Shown here piece after piece: positions 1 to 7,545 of a DNA stretch of 23,177 nt. The stretch lies in IMG/VR virus record IMGVR_UViG_3300048928_000612, positions 1-23,177 of that record. The stretch is one strand, 5' to 3'. The notes under the pieces are model-generated. The model saw nothing but the letters and a program-made list of their open reading frames with translations, was not told where the DNA came from and ran no database searches. The DNA is from a virus. A program made the position numbers and the translations under genes. Position 1 is the stretch's first letter. Every line of letters starts with the position of its first letter.

Positions 1-47
1 AAATAAACCCCAGAACATCTAATGGCTAGATGCTCTGGGGTTTATTT
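1..47. terminator. Strong bidirectional terminator hairpin at window edge
   Basis: A 14-bp perfect stem (1-14 with 34-47) continues after one mismatch (15/33) into 6 more pairs (16-21 with 27-32) around a 5-nt loop. The GC core CCCCAGA/TCTGGGG is flanked by A- and T-rich arms, so an RNA from either strand ends its stem in a U-rich run. It lies beyond the last lysis gene and probably insulates the locus from whatever lies to the left. The left flank is cut by the window edge. Confidence 0.85.
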
Positions 48-162
48 TACACTATAATTTAGTTGTTATGATCTTTGACAATCTATTAGTACAATAGTCA
101 ACTGATCTTGCTTGCTCTAATTCGTGTCAAAAATAAATGTTATCGTTGGTCGTAGGCATATA

Positions 163-215
163 AAAAAGGTCACTTATATAACATAGTTTTTCAATATTAT
201 ATAAGTGACCTTTTT
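163..215. terminator. Bidirectional rho-independent terminator after the lysis operon
   Basis: A perfect 19-bp inverted repeat (163-181 with 197-215) encloses a 15-nt loop. Its arms start in A runs and end in T runs, with core GGTCAC/GTGACC. On the minus strand the stem is followed by a U6 run, as expected for the terminator of the long minus-strand tail-lysis operon. The plus strand also has a U5 tail. The stretch between this and the hairpin at 1-47 holds no gene I can support. Confidence 0.88.
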
Positions 216-220
216 ACATG

Positions 221-253
221 CACCAATTTATAGATTTCATCTATAAATTGGTG
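221..253 (-). repeat. Perfect 15-bp hairpin just after the last lysis gene
   Basis: Positions 221-235 are the exact reverse complement of 239-253, with a 3-nt loop. The hairpin starts 13 nt after the stop codon of the last gene. It is AT-rich and has no U run directly behind it on the minus strand, so it is not a classical terminator by itself. It may act as a 3' mRNA-stabilising stem or cooperate with the terminator at 163-215. Confidence 0.7.
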
Positions 254-266
254 ATGTCGTTTCTTC

Positions 267-887
267 TTAAAAAGTATATCGTAATCCAATCTTAGCTTTT
301 TTGTTATCAAAATCATATCCACCCGTAATCCCAATATATTTACCATCATTGGTTATTTTACGGTTTAGATCATAAGTTACCTCACTCAAACCAGTAGGAG
401 TTATACCTGTAAAACGAGGATATACATTAATACCTCGAATTATTTTTTTATACGCAAACACATTATACTGGTTTAAAGTTACATCAGTCCTCGCTGGTAG
501 TCTAGAAATTTCTTTTAAGTCAACTTTATTATCTGGCTGCTGCGGATCGGTTACAACGGAAAAATCAGCATCACTCTTTTCTACTTCCTTTTCGACTGCG
601 TTTATTATATCTACTGGTGTGGTTTTAATAATTGTATCAGGAGATTTATCCTTCAATAATGCGATTTGTTGGGCCGCTTCATTCAACTGGCTTTGCTTCA
701 TTGACACATAGGCATTATGAGCTGCCAGGCTTATTCCCTGAACCGTCTCTGCCTGCTGCTGACTTTCCCCTGTAAAAATCTGCACTGGGTGTAAATACAG
801 GTAAGTGAAATATCCTATAACACACACAATTAGGAAAATAATGAGCGAGAGGATGATTTTTCCTCTCGCTGTAAGTATATTATTCAT
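267..887 (-). CDS. Candidate spanin-like envelope protein: inner-membrane anchor and OM-style C-terminus
   Basis: This 206-residue protein is last in the lysis cassette. Its ribosome binding site AGAAGG lies 7 nt before the ATG. A short basic N-terminus is followed by one hydrophobic segment (about residues 11-33), predicting an inner-membrane anchor with the rest outside the cytoplasm. Residues 41-105 are Gln/Ala/Lys-rich and probably helical. The last ~24 residues alternate polar and non-polar and end in GLRYTF, like the C-terminal beta-signal of outer-membrane proteins. Its place after holin and amidase is where phages of diderm hosts encode spanins, which disrupt or fuse the outer membrane at lysis. 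It differs from two-gene Rz/Rz1 pairs (no lipobox partner seen) and from T1-type u-spanins, which have the opposite orientation. I do not recognise a named family. The function is inferred from position and topology; it could instead be a lysogenic-conversion envelope protein. Confidence 0.55.
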   Translation of the reverse strand: MNNILTARGKIILSLIIFLIVCVIGYFTYLYLHPVQIFTGESQQQAETVQGISLAAHNAYVSMKQSQLNEAAQQIALLKDKSPDTIIKTTPVDIINAVEKEVEKSDADFSVVTDPQQPDNKVDLKEISRLPARTDVTLNQYNVFAYKKIIRGINVYPRFTGITPTGLSEVTYDLNRKITNDGKYIGITGGYDFDNKKAKIGLRYTF

Positions 888-934
888 TTTATACCTTCTT
901 TCTTTGCTTTTAAGGTATAACTACTGTTATAGCT

Positions 935-1453
935 CTAAATGTAATCAGTAATCCCCCTCGCAATAGCTTTTGCAAAAATATCTTTAGCACCTTCACTGGC
1001 CAGCAATGTCTCATCATCAATATTACTAATAAATGCTGTTTCAACTAATACAGCAGGGCAATTCGTACCACGCAACACTGCGAAATTTGCAGTTTTTATT
1101 CCACGATCTACGGTTCCTAATGAGTTAACAATTTGTTTCTGAATACATCTAGCTAGCTCTTCACCTTCACTGCCTAGCTGGTAACAAAAAGTTTCTGTCC
1201 CTTTTGCTTCTCGATTTTCCGCAGCATTGCAGTGTATTGATATAAATAACTCAGCACCAAAATTATTTGATGCATCAGTAATCTCATATAGTTCGTTTTC
1301 TTGAATTTCCAGAACTTCATGGCCGACCACTCTGATGTAATTTGCTACCTTCCCCATCAGGCTTCTCGCTACATCTGCCTCCTGTAGGCCACTGGCACCA
1401 ACTGCGCCTGAATCTACTCCTGGATAGTGTCCACCGTTAATTACTATTTTCAT
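935..1453 (-). CDS. N-acetylmuramoyl-L-alanine amidase (Amidase_3), endolysin
   Basis: This 172-residue single-domain enzyme cleaves the bond between MurNAc and L-alanine in peptidoglycan. The Amidase_3 signature is complete. His9 sits in the N-terminal INGGH motif, Glu25 follows GLQEAD, His74 lies in the SIHCNA motif and the catalytic Glu138 lies in VETAFISN. Together these are the zinc ligands and catalytic Glu expected for the CwlD/CwlV type. There is no signal peptide and no separate wall-binding domain, so it should depend on the upstream holin to leave the cytoplasm. It lies 21 nt after the holin gene and 47 nt before the candidate spanin. A GCGAGGGAAG ribosome binding site precedes the ATG. 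The length is normal for a minimal Amidase_3 endolysin. Confidence 0.93.
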   Translation of the reverse strand: MKIVINGGHYPGVDSGAVGASGLQEADVARSLMGKVANYIRVVGHEVLEIQENELYEITDASNNFGAELFISIHCNAAENREAKGTETFCYQLGSEGEELARCIQKQIVNSLGTVDRGIKTANFAVLRGTNCPAVLVETAFISNIDDETLLASEGAKDIFAKAIARGITDYI

Positions 1454-1474
1454 ACTATTTCTTCCCTCGCCTAA

Positions 1475-2011
1475 TTATTTTTGCTTATATCTATCCAGCA
1501 GTACAGTTACACGACTCCGCAAAAAATCAAGCAGGCCATTGGCCTGCTCAACTCCTGCATCCCTTAAATTTTCTAACACACTAATGGCTTCCGTTGCCGC
1601 AAGATAACCCCAAACCACTTTCAGAATCAAAGGTGACTCACCGCTGACAAATAAAACTTTATCCACATTCACAGCCATAAAAGTCAAAACAATATACACG
1701 ATAATTTTACCAGAAAACCTGTGCTTCATTGCATCAGAATTTATGTATCCGACTTTAATTGCACCAGGTATATTGATAATACAAGCCAATAAATCTGCCT
1801 CTTTACTGCAGTCATTTAGATAGTTATAACTAAGTGCAATCCAGCGCGTAATTAAATCTACAAATACCAGCATAAGAAAAGCAATCAGTACACTCCCATG
1901 TACGCTTGTAACACTACTTACTACTAAGGCTACTACCATCTTAAACAACCAAGCATCAGCTAGACTTTGCCCAGCCTTCACAATTGCCTTTAATAAATTT
2001 TCTAAATCCAT
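1475..2011 (-). CDS. Phage holin, Phage_holin_4 (TcdE/Cph1-like) family
   Basis: This 178-residue membrane protein should open the inner membrane so that the amidase encoded next can reach the wall. I see hydrophobic segments at about residues 24-37, 40-60, 102-122 and 127-142. The family's typical C-terminal signature is present as EAISVLENLRDAGV (residues 141-154). Compared with the common ~140-residue members it has a longer cytoplasmic tail ending in a basic helix. I chose the ATG at 2011 because AGAGGTGAG lies just before it; an upstream in-frame codon at 2026 would put that site inside the gene. It opens the lysis cassette holin-amidase-candidate spanin. Confidence 0.85.
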   Translation of the reverse strand: MDLENLLKAIVKAGQSLADAWLFKMVVALVVSSVTSVHGSVLIAFLMLVFVDLITRWIALSYNYLNDCSKEADLLACIINIPGAIKVGYINSDAMKHRFSGKIIVYIVLTFMAVNVDKVLFVSGESPLILKVVWGYLAATEAISVLENLRDAGVEQANGLLDFLRSRVTVLLDRYKQK

Positions 2012-2086
2012 TTTCTCACCTCTCACTGACGATAATTAGCATAGCTCATGGCTTATTCATCCATCTAATTATAGAATCTATCACTC

Positions 2087-4903
2087 TTACATAATAAACG
2101 CAGATTTTTTCTTGTACTGCTTTCCTACAAAATCAAAAGTGCAGCTACCTGTTCCACCTAGTTCATCTTCAACTTCTACTACTAGGCTATTTTGCTGCTC
2201 TACCAATATATCTTTTCGATTCATCACATATCGTATATTTGCAGGAGCTGACATCAATTGGCTCCAATCTTCCTTAATGATGCCGTTAAGTAAAATACGA
2301 TACCTAATGGTATCATTATCTGCATCACCTATAGAAGCTGTTAACAACCTCCCGACTAACGTGCCTAAAATAGTTGGATTTTCATTCGTCTGTGTAATGT
2401 AAGTTTCATATGTGGTGTATTTATCCCCATCATAAGCTTCTATCTTAACTGCGTTGGTTCCCACAGTTTCCGCAGTATATGGTATAGGGATATTTAACGA
2501 TATTGGAGTTTGGATGAAATTTGTCCAGGGAACTACCACATTTCCATTGACTGTTACTCTATATTGCACTGTATCCTCTTCAAAATCAGTTATAGAACCA
2601 GATATTATTGATGTTTCTTTATGTACTGTTGAAGGAGTTAAGGATATATCTTGAATAACTGGGGGAAGATTGTCAGACAGGTTAGTTATAAACTTGGATA
2701 TCCCAGCAATAAGTGGATAATTTATTATGTTGACAAATGTGCTTCCAGATCCGTAATATGCTATTGCAGTTACAGATATCCTTATCTTAGTTATCTTCTC
2801 TCCAACTGGCGGGTAATAAGTACCTGTTAGAGTCCCAGAACGTATTGCATTGTAAACAACTGATTTTTCCGCTGTTTTATTTGTTGTTATCAATACTGAG
2901 CATCCAGCTCCTGGGCCTCCATCCAAATTACCAAAAGTTTGTGACCAAGGAAGTGAGCATATGCTTTGGCCGTCAGGAACATCATATGAAGCATAACGAG
3001 TTATACCGCTGTTTAATGCTCCAATATTGGTGGAAATTGTTGTACTACTATTAGCTATGGTATTGTCAACCATTCCGGATTGTTCTATTCCAATGTAAAT
3101 CTTAAAATCTAACTGTGTTGCTTTAAAAATTCCGCTAAGGCTGGTGTAATCGAGAGATTTTACAGTTGTTATTGACATGCCTGCCGTTGATATATCAGAA
3201 GGGGATACAGCCCCCCAAGAGATTCCATCGTATGAATGCCACGTTTCTCTGCCATTAAAACTGAACAATATCCTGCACCCATCCCCTATAACATCAAAAT
3301 TAATTATATTTTGATATTTAAGCAAATCAATGCTAGTTTCGTCAGTGGTAGTTATAAGGCAACTAGATTTAGTAAATATGCCATCTGTCAGCTTACCATT
3401 TATCAGTGCTCTCCTAAATATGTCGCTTCCCTCAATTTCATACCCGCCGTCATAATTATTAAAAGTTCTTTCTGCTACAGTTCTCTTGAATTTTTCTTTA
3501 ATTATTTTCAAAGGTATGTAATCAACGGAACCATCAGAGTACAGAAATTCCAATTTGCAAAAATTATCTCCAGTTACTAAAGTGTCCAATGATACAAAAA
3601 AAGATATCATATCAAGCACAGCTTCATCACTTGGAGGAACAGTTACAATCCCGTTGACTCTAAATTGCCATCTTCCAAGTTTACCAATAGATCCTGATGA
3701 AGATACAGTAATTAATTGATTCTTATATTGGTGGGTTGGTGTAACAAGTACATCAAAATTACCTCCAGCATTTGAATCTACTTGGAAAGTTCGAGCATCA
3801 AAACCATTAATATTTTTAGACCTATCACCAAATGAGTTCATCTTTGTTACTACAACAGGTTTTGAAATCTTCCGCTTGTCAAGAATGATTGCATTTTGCT
3901 TTGAGCCGCTATATATTTTATTTATTAGCGCACCATTTATACCTTGACTTAATTTTGCCACTTGCTTAGCTGGTGCCATTTTAGTAACAATTTTAGACCT
4001 ACTCATTAAACAACTTTTAGTTACTGCTAGCTTACTTAAATTAATTATTTTGGGTGAAATCATACCCAATTTACTAATCTGAATATGGTCCCCTGCTGAA
4101 TTTTGTATAAGATTAATACCTACACGTGAGATGATTTGTCTATCGCCATAAATATAACTAGTATCGCTTAAATACCCATTCTTGGTATTTCTACGATTTC
4201 CAGTATTAATATTGCTTAAATCAATACCTGTAAAATTACCTAGCTGGATTGTGTATGCTTCAGTGTTTGGAGTAAATTCCATTGTGTGCAAGCAATTTCC
4301 CTTTGTAACAATAAATTCGCACACATAGGCAATTCCCAGCCATGCCACATTCAAGTATATACCATACCACGTGTACCAATCTTTATTGTAGTAAATGGCT
4401 AATGTTGAAGTAAAAGTGAGAATCAATACACCATTTTTAAATACATAAAATGTGTTTCCGTGTCTACTTAATTCCCAATCGACCCAAGTATTTAAACATG
4501 ATGCTATCGTCCCTAGCGATAAGGCATTGGCAATATCCCAATTGGAGCCATTGCTGCTCATATATAGATACCTATTCGCTCCAGAATTATAACCAAACAT
4601 TATACCTGAATAACCACTAGCTGTATTACCATTTGACACTATCAATGATGCCCCTGAAGCTGTAGCAGCCGTTAAATTTTCGCTCCAAGCAATGGAGAAA
4701 TCACCCTTACCAAAGTTAAAACTATCATCATTAACAAAAGCTACTGTATTTCCGGTGGTAACGTATAAAGAATTTTCACCTATAAACCTTTGCTTATCAG
4801 ATGATATTGTTGGAGAGCCATATAATCCTACTGCTCCTATGTCATCATATGGATTCGTGTTGAAATGTTTAAGTATTTGTGGTCTAGGTGTGATTAGTGG
4901 CAT
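2087..4903 (-). CDS. Large tail fibre / receptor-binding protein with LamG-like head and Ig-like repeats
   Basis: This 938-residue structural protein is the last tail gene before lysis. Residues ~25-210 look like a concanavalin/LamG sandwich: an inserted-sequence display start (FIGENSLYV), FSIAWSENL, then a WVDWELSRHGNTFYVFKNGVL strand pair and a FIVTKGNCLHT ending. Such domains bind sugars. Residues ~225-360 are low-complexity Asn/Lys/Ile-rich. Residues ~540-560 hold the fibre motif SFNGRETWHSYDGISWG, common in clostridial phage fibres. Two tandem Ig-like repeats follow (about 746-837 and 838-930), each with a DxDT(V/I)xYR...NG...W core. The probable job is host recognition on the cell surface. 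The start has a strong GGAGGTGATAAT ribosome binding site. No catalytic motif was recognised, so enzymatic activity is not claimed. Confidence 0.75.
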   Translation of the reverse strand: MPLITPRPQILKHFNTNPYDDIGAVGLYGSPTISSDKQRFIGENSLYVTTGNTVAFVNDDSFNFGKGDFSIAWSENLTAATASGASLIVSNGNTASGYSGIMFGYNSGANRYLYMSSNGSNWDIANALSLGTIASCLNTWVDWELSRHGNTFYVFKNGVLILTFTSTLAIYYNKDWYTWYGIYLNVAWLGIAYVCEFIVTKGNCLHTMEFTPNTEAYTIQLGNFTGIDLSNINTGNRRNTKNGYLSDTSYIYGDRQIISRVGINLIQNSAGDHIQISKLGMISPKIINLSKLAVTKSCLMSRSKIVTKMAPAKQVAKLSQGINGALINKIYSGSKQNAIILDKRKISKPVVVTKMNSFGDRSKNINGFDARTFQVDSNAGGNFDVLVTPTHQYKNQLITVSSSGSIGKLGRWQFRVNGIVTVPPSDEAVLDMISFFVSLDTLVTGDNFCKLEFLYSDGSVDYIPLKIIKEKFKRTVAERTFNNYDGGYEIEGSDIFRRALINGKLTDGIFTKSSCLITTTDETSIDLLKYQNIINFDVIGDGCRILFSFNGRETWHSYDGISWGAVSPSDISTAGMSITTVKSLDYTSLSGIFKATQLDFKIYIGIEQSGMVDNTIANSSTTISTNIGALNSGITRYASYDVPDGQSICSLPWSQTFGNLDGGPGAGCSVLITTNKTAEKSVVYNAIRSGTLTGTYYPPVGEKITKIRISVTAIAYYGSGSTFVNIINYPLIAGISKFITNLSDNLPPVIQDISLTPSTVHKETSIISGSITDFEEDTVQYRVTVNGNVVVPWTNFIQTPISLNIPIPYTAETVGTNAVKIEAYDGDKYTTYETYITQTNENPTILGTLVGRLLTASIGDADNDTIRYRILLNGIIKEDWSQLMSAPANIRYVMNRKDILVEQQNSLVVEVEDELGGTGSCTFDFVGKQYKKKSAFIM

Positions 4904-4933
4904 ATTATCACCTCCGTCCTAATCAATCATCAC

Positions 4934-5785
4934 TTACGATATTTGAAATGCATACATAGTAGTTCCAGTGCATATCCAATAAGCAGGGGTCACTAAATTA
5001 ACTACTTTATATGTGCTTGCTCCATCTGTCAATATATCACCATGACTAGTGCGAGTATTACTAGGATGTAATACGTAAAAGCAATCAAATTTACCCCTAA
5101 TACCTTCAGAAACTGCACCATACATTATCTCACTCATAACTCGCTTATCAGAATTATTATACTCCGCTGATGGTGTAATTTTATATGTTAACAATGCTTC
5201 TGAACTACCCAAATCTGAATATGGTGAATTGGTTGTAACTACATAATTGTGAGCTGCACCACCAATAAGAGTGTTATTATAAAAAGTTTGAGCTAATGTC
5301 AAGCTCCTGCAGTTTATTTCTGTTTCAAATAAAACAGGAGCACCTATATAAACGATATTCCCCGTGTTGCCACCTTGGTGAATAGGCAAGGGTGGATCAG
5401 CAAAAAATGATATTCTATCTTTATTGACATGATAACTAAAAAATATCAATGTATCAGCACTTACACCAGCAGCCGTAAACAAATACACATTTCTCCAAGG
5501 CTCACTTGGTCTATCAAATGTACCAGCTACTCCAGCCGCTCCAGGTGTGTATTTGTTTATAAGCCTAATATCTATGTAACAACCAGTAGTTGTGGACGTA
5601 TTACTAGTATCTTTCATTTGAAAATATAATGTCTTATCTCCAGCTTCACCAGTTGAATAGAATACATCAAAATCATTCGCAGGCTTACTGGCGATATTCT
5701 GCCAACCAGCGGAAAGAAGTAAATCTTTTATCCGTTGGTATATTTGACCTTTTTGTATTGTTTCAGTTCCCATTGTATTAGCCAT
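4934..5785 (-). CDS. Paralogous tail structural protein, copy 5
   Basis: This 283-residue protein clearly resembles its upstream neighbour at 5799-6662. Shared features, in order, are an AGW.N.......D..V(F/Y)...G..GDK N-terminal block, a YTPGA(A/S)GVAGTF.RP block followed by W.(D/N)(V/I)Y, a Y(I/M)G.P strand, and a (Y)G...EG.RGK.D block near the C-terminus. I do not recognise a named Pfam family with certainty. Such proteins are virion-surface or tail-associated components of siphophage-like particles. The start follows an ideal AAGGAGGT site, and the upstream gene ends 13 nt away. The role is inferred only from position among fibre genes. The C-terminal block reads KFDC where the sister copy has KLDG, so it has diverged. 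Confidence 0.65.
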   Translation of the reverse strand: MANTMGTETIQKGQIYQRIKDLLLSAGWQNIASKPANDFDVFYSTGEAGDKTLYFQMKDTSNTSTTTGCYIDIRLINKYTPGAAGVAGTFDRPSEPWRNVYLFTAAGVSADTLIFFSYHVNKDRISFFADPPLPIHQGGNTGNIVYIGAPVLFETEINCRSLTLAQTFYNNTLIGGAAHNYVVTTNSPYSDLGSSEALLTYKITPSAEYNNSDKRVMSEIMYGAVSEGIRGKFDCFYVLHPSNTRTSHGDILTDGASTYKVVNLVTPAYWICTGTTMYAFQIS

Positions 5786-5798
5786 GCTTGTTACCTCC

Positions 5799-6662
5799 TT
5801 ATACTGTTCGTATAGCCAATGCTAATGATGGAAATGAATTTCCGCCATATGAATGACAATTTAATACATAATATTGGCATGTACCTATCGTGATAATATC
5901 ACCAGTTATGACGTTTACCAATGGTAAGGCAACAACTCCATCTAATTTTCCACGTGTTCCTTCTGTTGCACTGCCATAATAAATATCAGAAACTACATAC
6001 TTACCTGCATTATTAGGGTTCTTGGGAGCAAGTGTGCAGATATTTGGTATTATATAACATGTTGATGCAGAGCCCATTCCACTAGGTGTATCCGCAATCA
6101 TAAAGTTACCCGCTGCCGTAGAGCAATTGACAGTAGTGCCAACTAACATGCCTCTATTGCCATTCTCAGTGCAGTATAAAGAATCTGGCAATCCCATATA
6201 AACCAATATTGGTGAATATCCTGTGCCTCCTGGAAATTGAATACTAAAAATCACCTTATTTGCATCAGCATAAATCTTATAATCATATACTGTGTCCATT
6301 GGTAAAGTTCCCGCAGCAGCAACAGGTGCTATGTAGATATCACGCCATACATCCGGTCTTACAAATGTACCAGCTACCCCAGATGCTCCCGGTGTGTAGC
6401 TAGTTGGCAATCTATAAGAGAATTGGCACCAATTACCAGTAGTTACATCATTCGCAGGTGTTGCTACACTTCCTTTTCTTAAATTCAATACTAATTCTTT
6501 ATCACCAGTATTTCCTATAGAGGTGTAAACTTCATAATCTGTTGATGCTAAGGAAGATACATTTGTCCACCCAGCTGCTAATAATGCAGCCGTAATTACT
6601 CCGTAAAAATCTTTCTTGGCACACGTGCCTGGTGTGAATACGTAATCTGTAGGAATTGTCAT
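5799..6662 (-). CDS. Paralogous tail structural protein, copy 4
   Basis: This 287-residue protein is the sister of the gene at 4934-5785. Its N-terminal block (ALLAAGWTNV, then a GNTGDKELVLNLRKG segment), the PGASGVAGTF motif and the C-terminal EGTRGKLDGV block all have direct counterparts there. The EGxxGxLDGV block is also seen in the distant copy at 16300-17274. Ribosome binding site AAGGGGGAAAA precedes the ATG. No signal peptide, membrane segment or catalytic motif is visible. Its location between two fibre genes makes a distal tail decoration or fibre-associated role likely, but this is inference. Confidence 0.65.
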   Translation of the reverse strand: MTIPTDYVFTPGTCAKKDFYGVITAALLAAGWTNVSSLASTDYEVYTSIGNTGDKELVLNLRKGSVATPANDVTTGNWCQFSYRLPTSYTPGASGVAGTFVRPDVWRDIYIAPVAAAGTLPMDTVYDYKIYADANKVIFSIQFPGGTGYSPILVYMGLPDSLYCTENGNRGMLVGTTVNCSTAAGNFMIADTPSGMGSASTCYIIPNICTLAPKNPNNAGKYVVSDIYYGSATEGTRGKLDGVVALPLVNVITGDIITIGTCQYYVLNCHSYGGNSFPSLALAIRTV

Positions 6663-6677
6663 TTTATTTTCCCCCTT

Positions 6678-7532
6678 TTATTTTATACTTAAATGGATAG
6701 TAACATCAGAATCATCACCAATTACATAGGAACGGAAAACAACTCTGTCAGTGATGGTTAAATTCACATTTTCACTAAGAAACACTTTTCCAGCAGTGAT
6801 TAAATATGTTGACCCGCCTATGAATTTCCAATTGGTTAAGCCAGCTTCCAAATCCGCTACAGTTTGATAATAAATTCCAAACTGTAAATCTTCAGTATGC
6901 GCTGAGAACAAGGTTATTTGAATTTGAGATACTATTCCCTTCCACGGGAATATAATATCAACATCTGAGCCAACAAATACGATAGCTCTTTCAATCGGTT
7001 TGTCTACCAGTGAGCCCTTATATGCTAATTCTCCGTCAATTTCCAACAAATCTTTTAATGGCTGTGGAACATCCTCTAACTCATTGAATGATTGTGGAGC
7101 ATCAGCCAAATCTTTAATTTTTTCTAGAGTATCTTGTACGTTGGCAGATTGTAATTTCAGTTTAGTGTCATCTACTCCAACGTCTTTAGCATATACTTTG
7201 CTTGCTCCTATTCGCCACATAGTCCACTCTACTGTGCCATCTATTACTGTATCACCAGGAGAATAAGGACATTCTGGTTCCTTTAATCCGCTTGTCCCAG
7301 CAGCTGTACATTCTAAATATCCCCAAGATGGCATCGTAGTCAGCCTAACTACATCGATCAGTGAATAGGAGGAGCCAGGCTTCCACCCTGCCCAATGTAC
7401 ACCGCTATCAGCGTGAGATTTTTGTAATGCATTCGCATCGATGGCTTCTAACGCATCATTAACATTTGTCTTAGTTACAATAAAGCTTCCTTCAATCAAT
7501 GGTATATTCAAATTATTTGTAACTGTTGCCAA
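6678..7532 (-). CDS. Tail fibre protein with carbohydrate-binding-like module
   Basis: This is a 284-residue protein. The start is set at TTG (7532), because AAGGAGGTG lies 6 nt before it; longer in-frame starts would place this site inside the gene and overlap the tip gene. The N-terminus (NVNDALEAID) resembles segments of phage fibre proteins. Residues ~46-106 (W..G..YS..DVV..., GYLECTAAGTSG, DGTVEW) match the small aromatic-rich modules of phage fibres that resemble chitin/carbohydrate-binding type 5/12 domains. The C-terminal ~100 residues are beta-rich (SQIQITLFSAHTEDL..., NLTITDRVVFRSYVIGD) and may form the distal knob. It follows the tip protein gene by 13 nt, as a fibre attached to the tip would. 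Confidence 0.65.
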   Translation of the reverse strand: MATVTNNLNIPLIEGSFIVTKTNVNDALEAIDANALQKSHADSGVHWAGWKPGSSYSLIDVVRLTTMPSWGYLECTAAGTSGLKEPECPYSPGDTVIDGTVEWTMWRIGASKVYAKDVGVDDTKLKLQSANVQDTLEKIKDLADAPQSFNELEDVPQPLKDLLEIDGELAYKGSLVDKPIERAIVFVGSDVDIIFPWKGIVSQIQITLFSAHTEDLQFGIYYQTVADLEAGLTNWKFIGGSTYLITAGKVFLSENVNLTITDRVVFRSYVIGDDSDVTIHLSIK

Positions 7533-7545
7533 TGGTAACACCTCC

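Noticed and set aside
75-101. Imperfect dyad TTGA...CTATT-AGTAC-AATAG-TCAA, possible operator or promoter with TTGACA
   Set aside because: No -10 element at a proper distance on either strand and a 4-nt bulge in the dyad; no gene starts nearby.
2112-3580. Plus-strand open frames opposite the large fibre gene
   Set aside because: No ribosome binding sites, biased low-complexity composition, and fully overlapped by a well-supported minus-strand gene.
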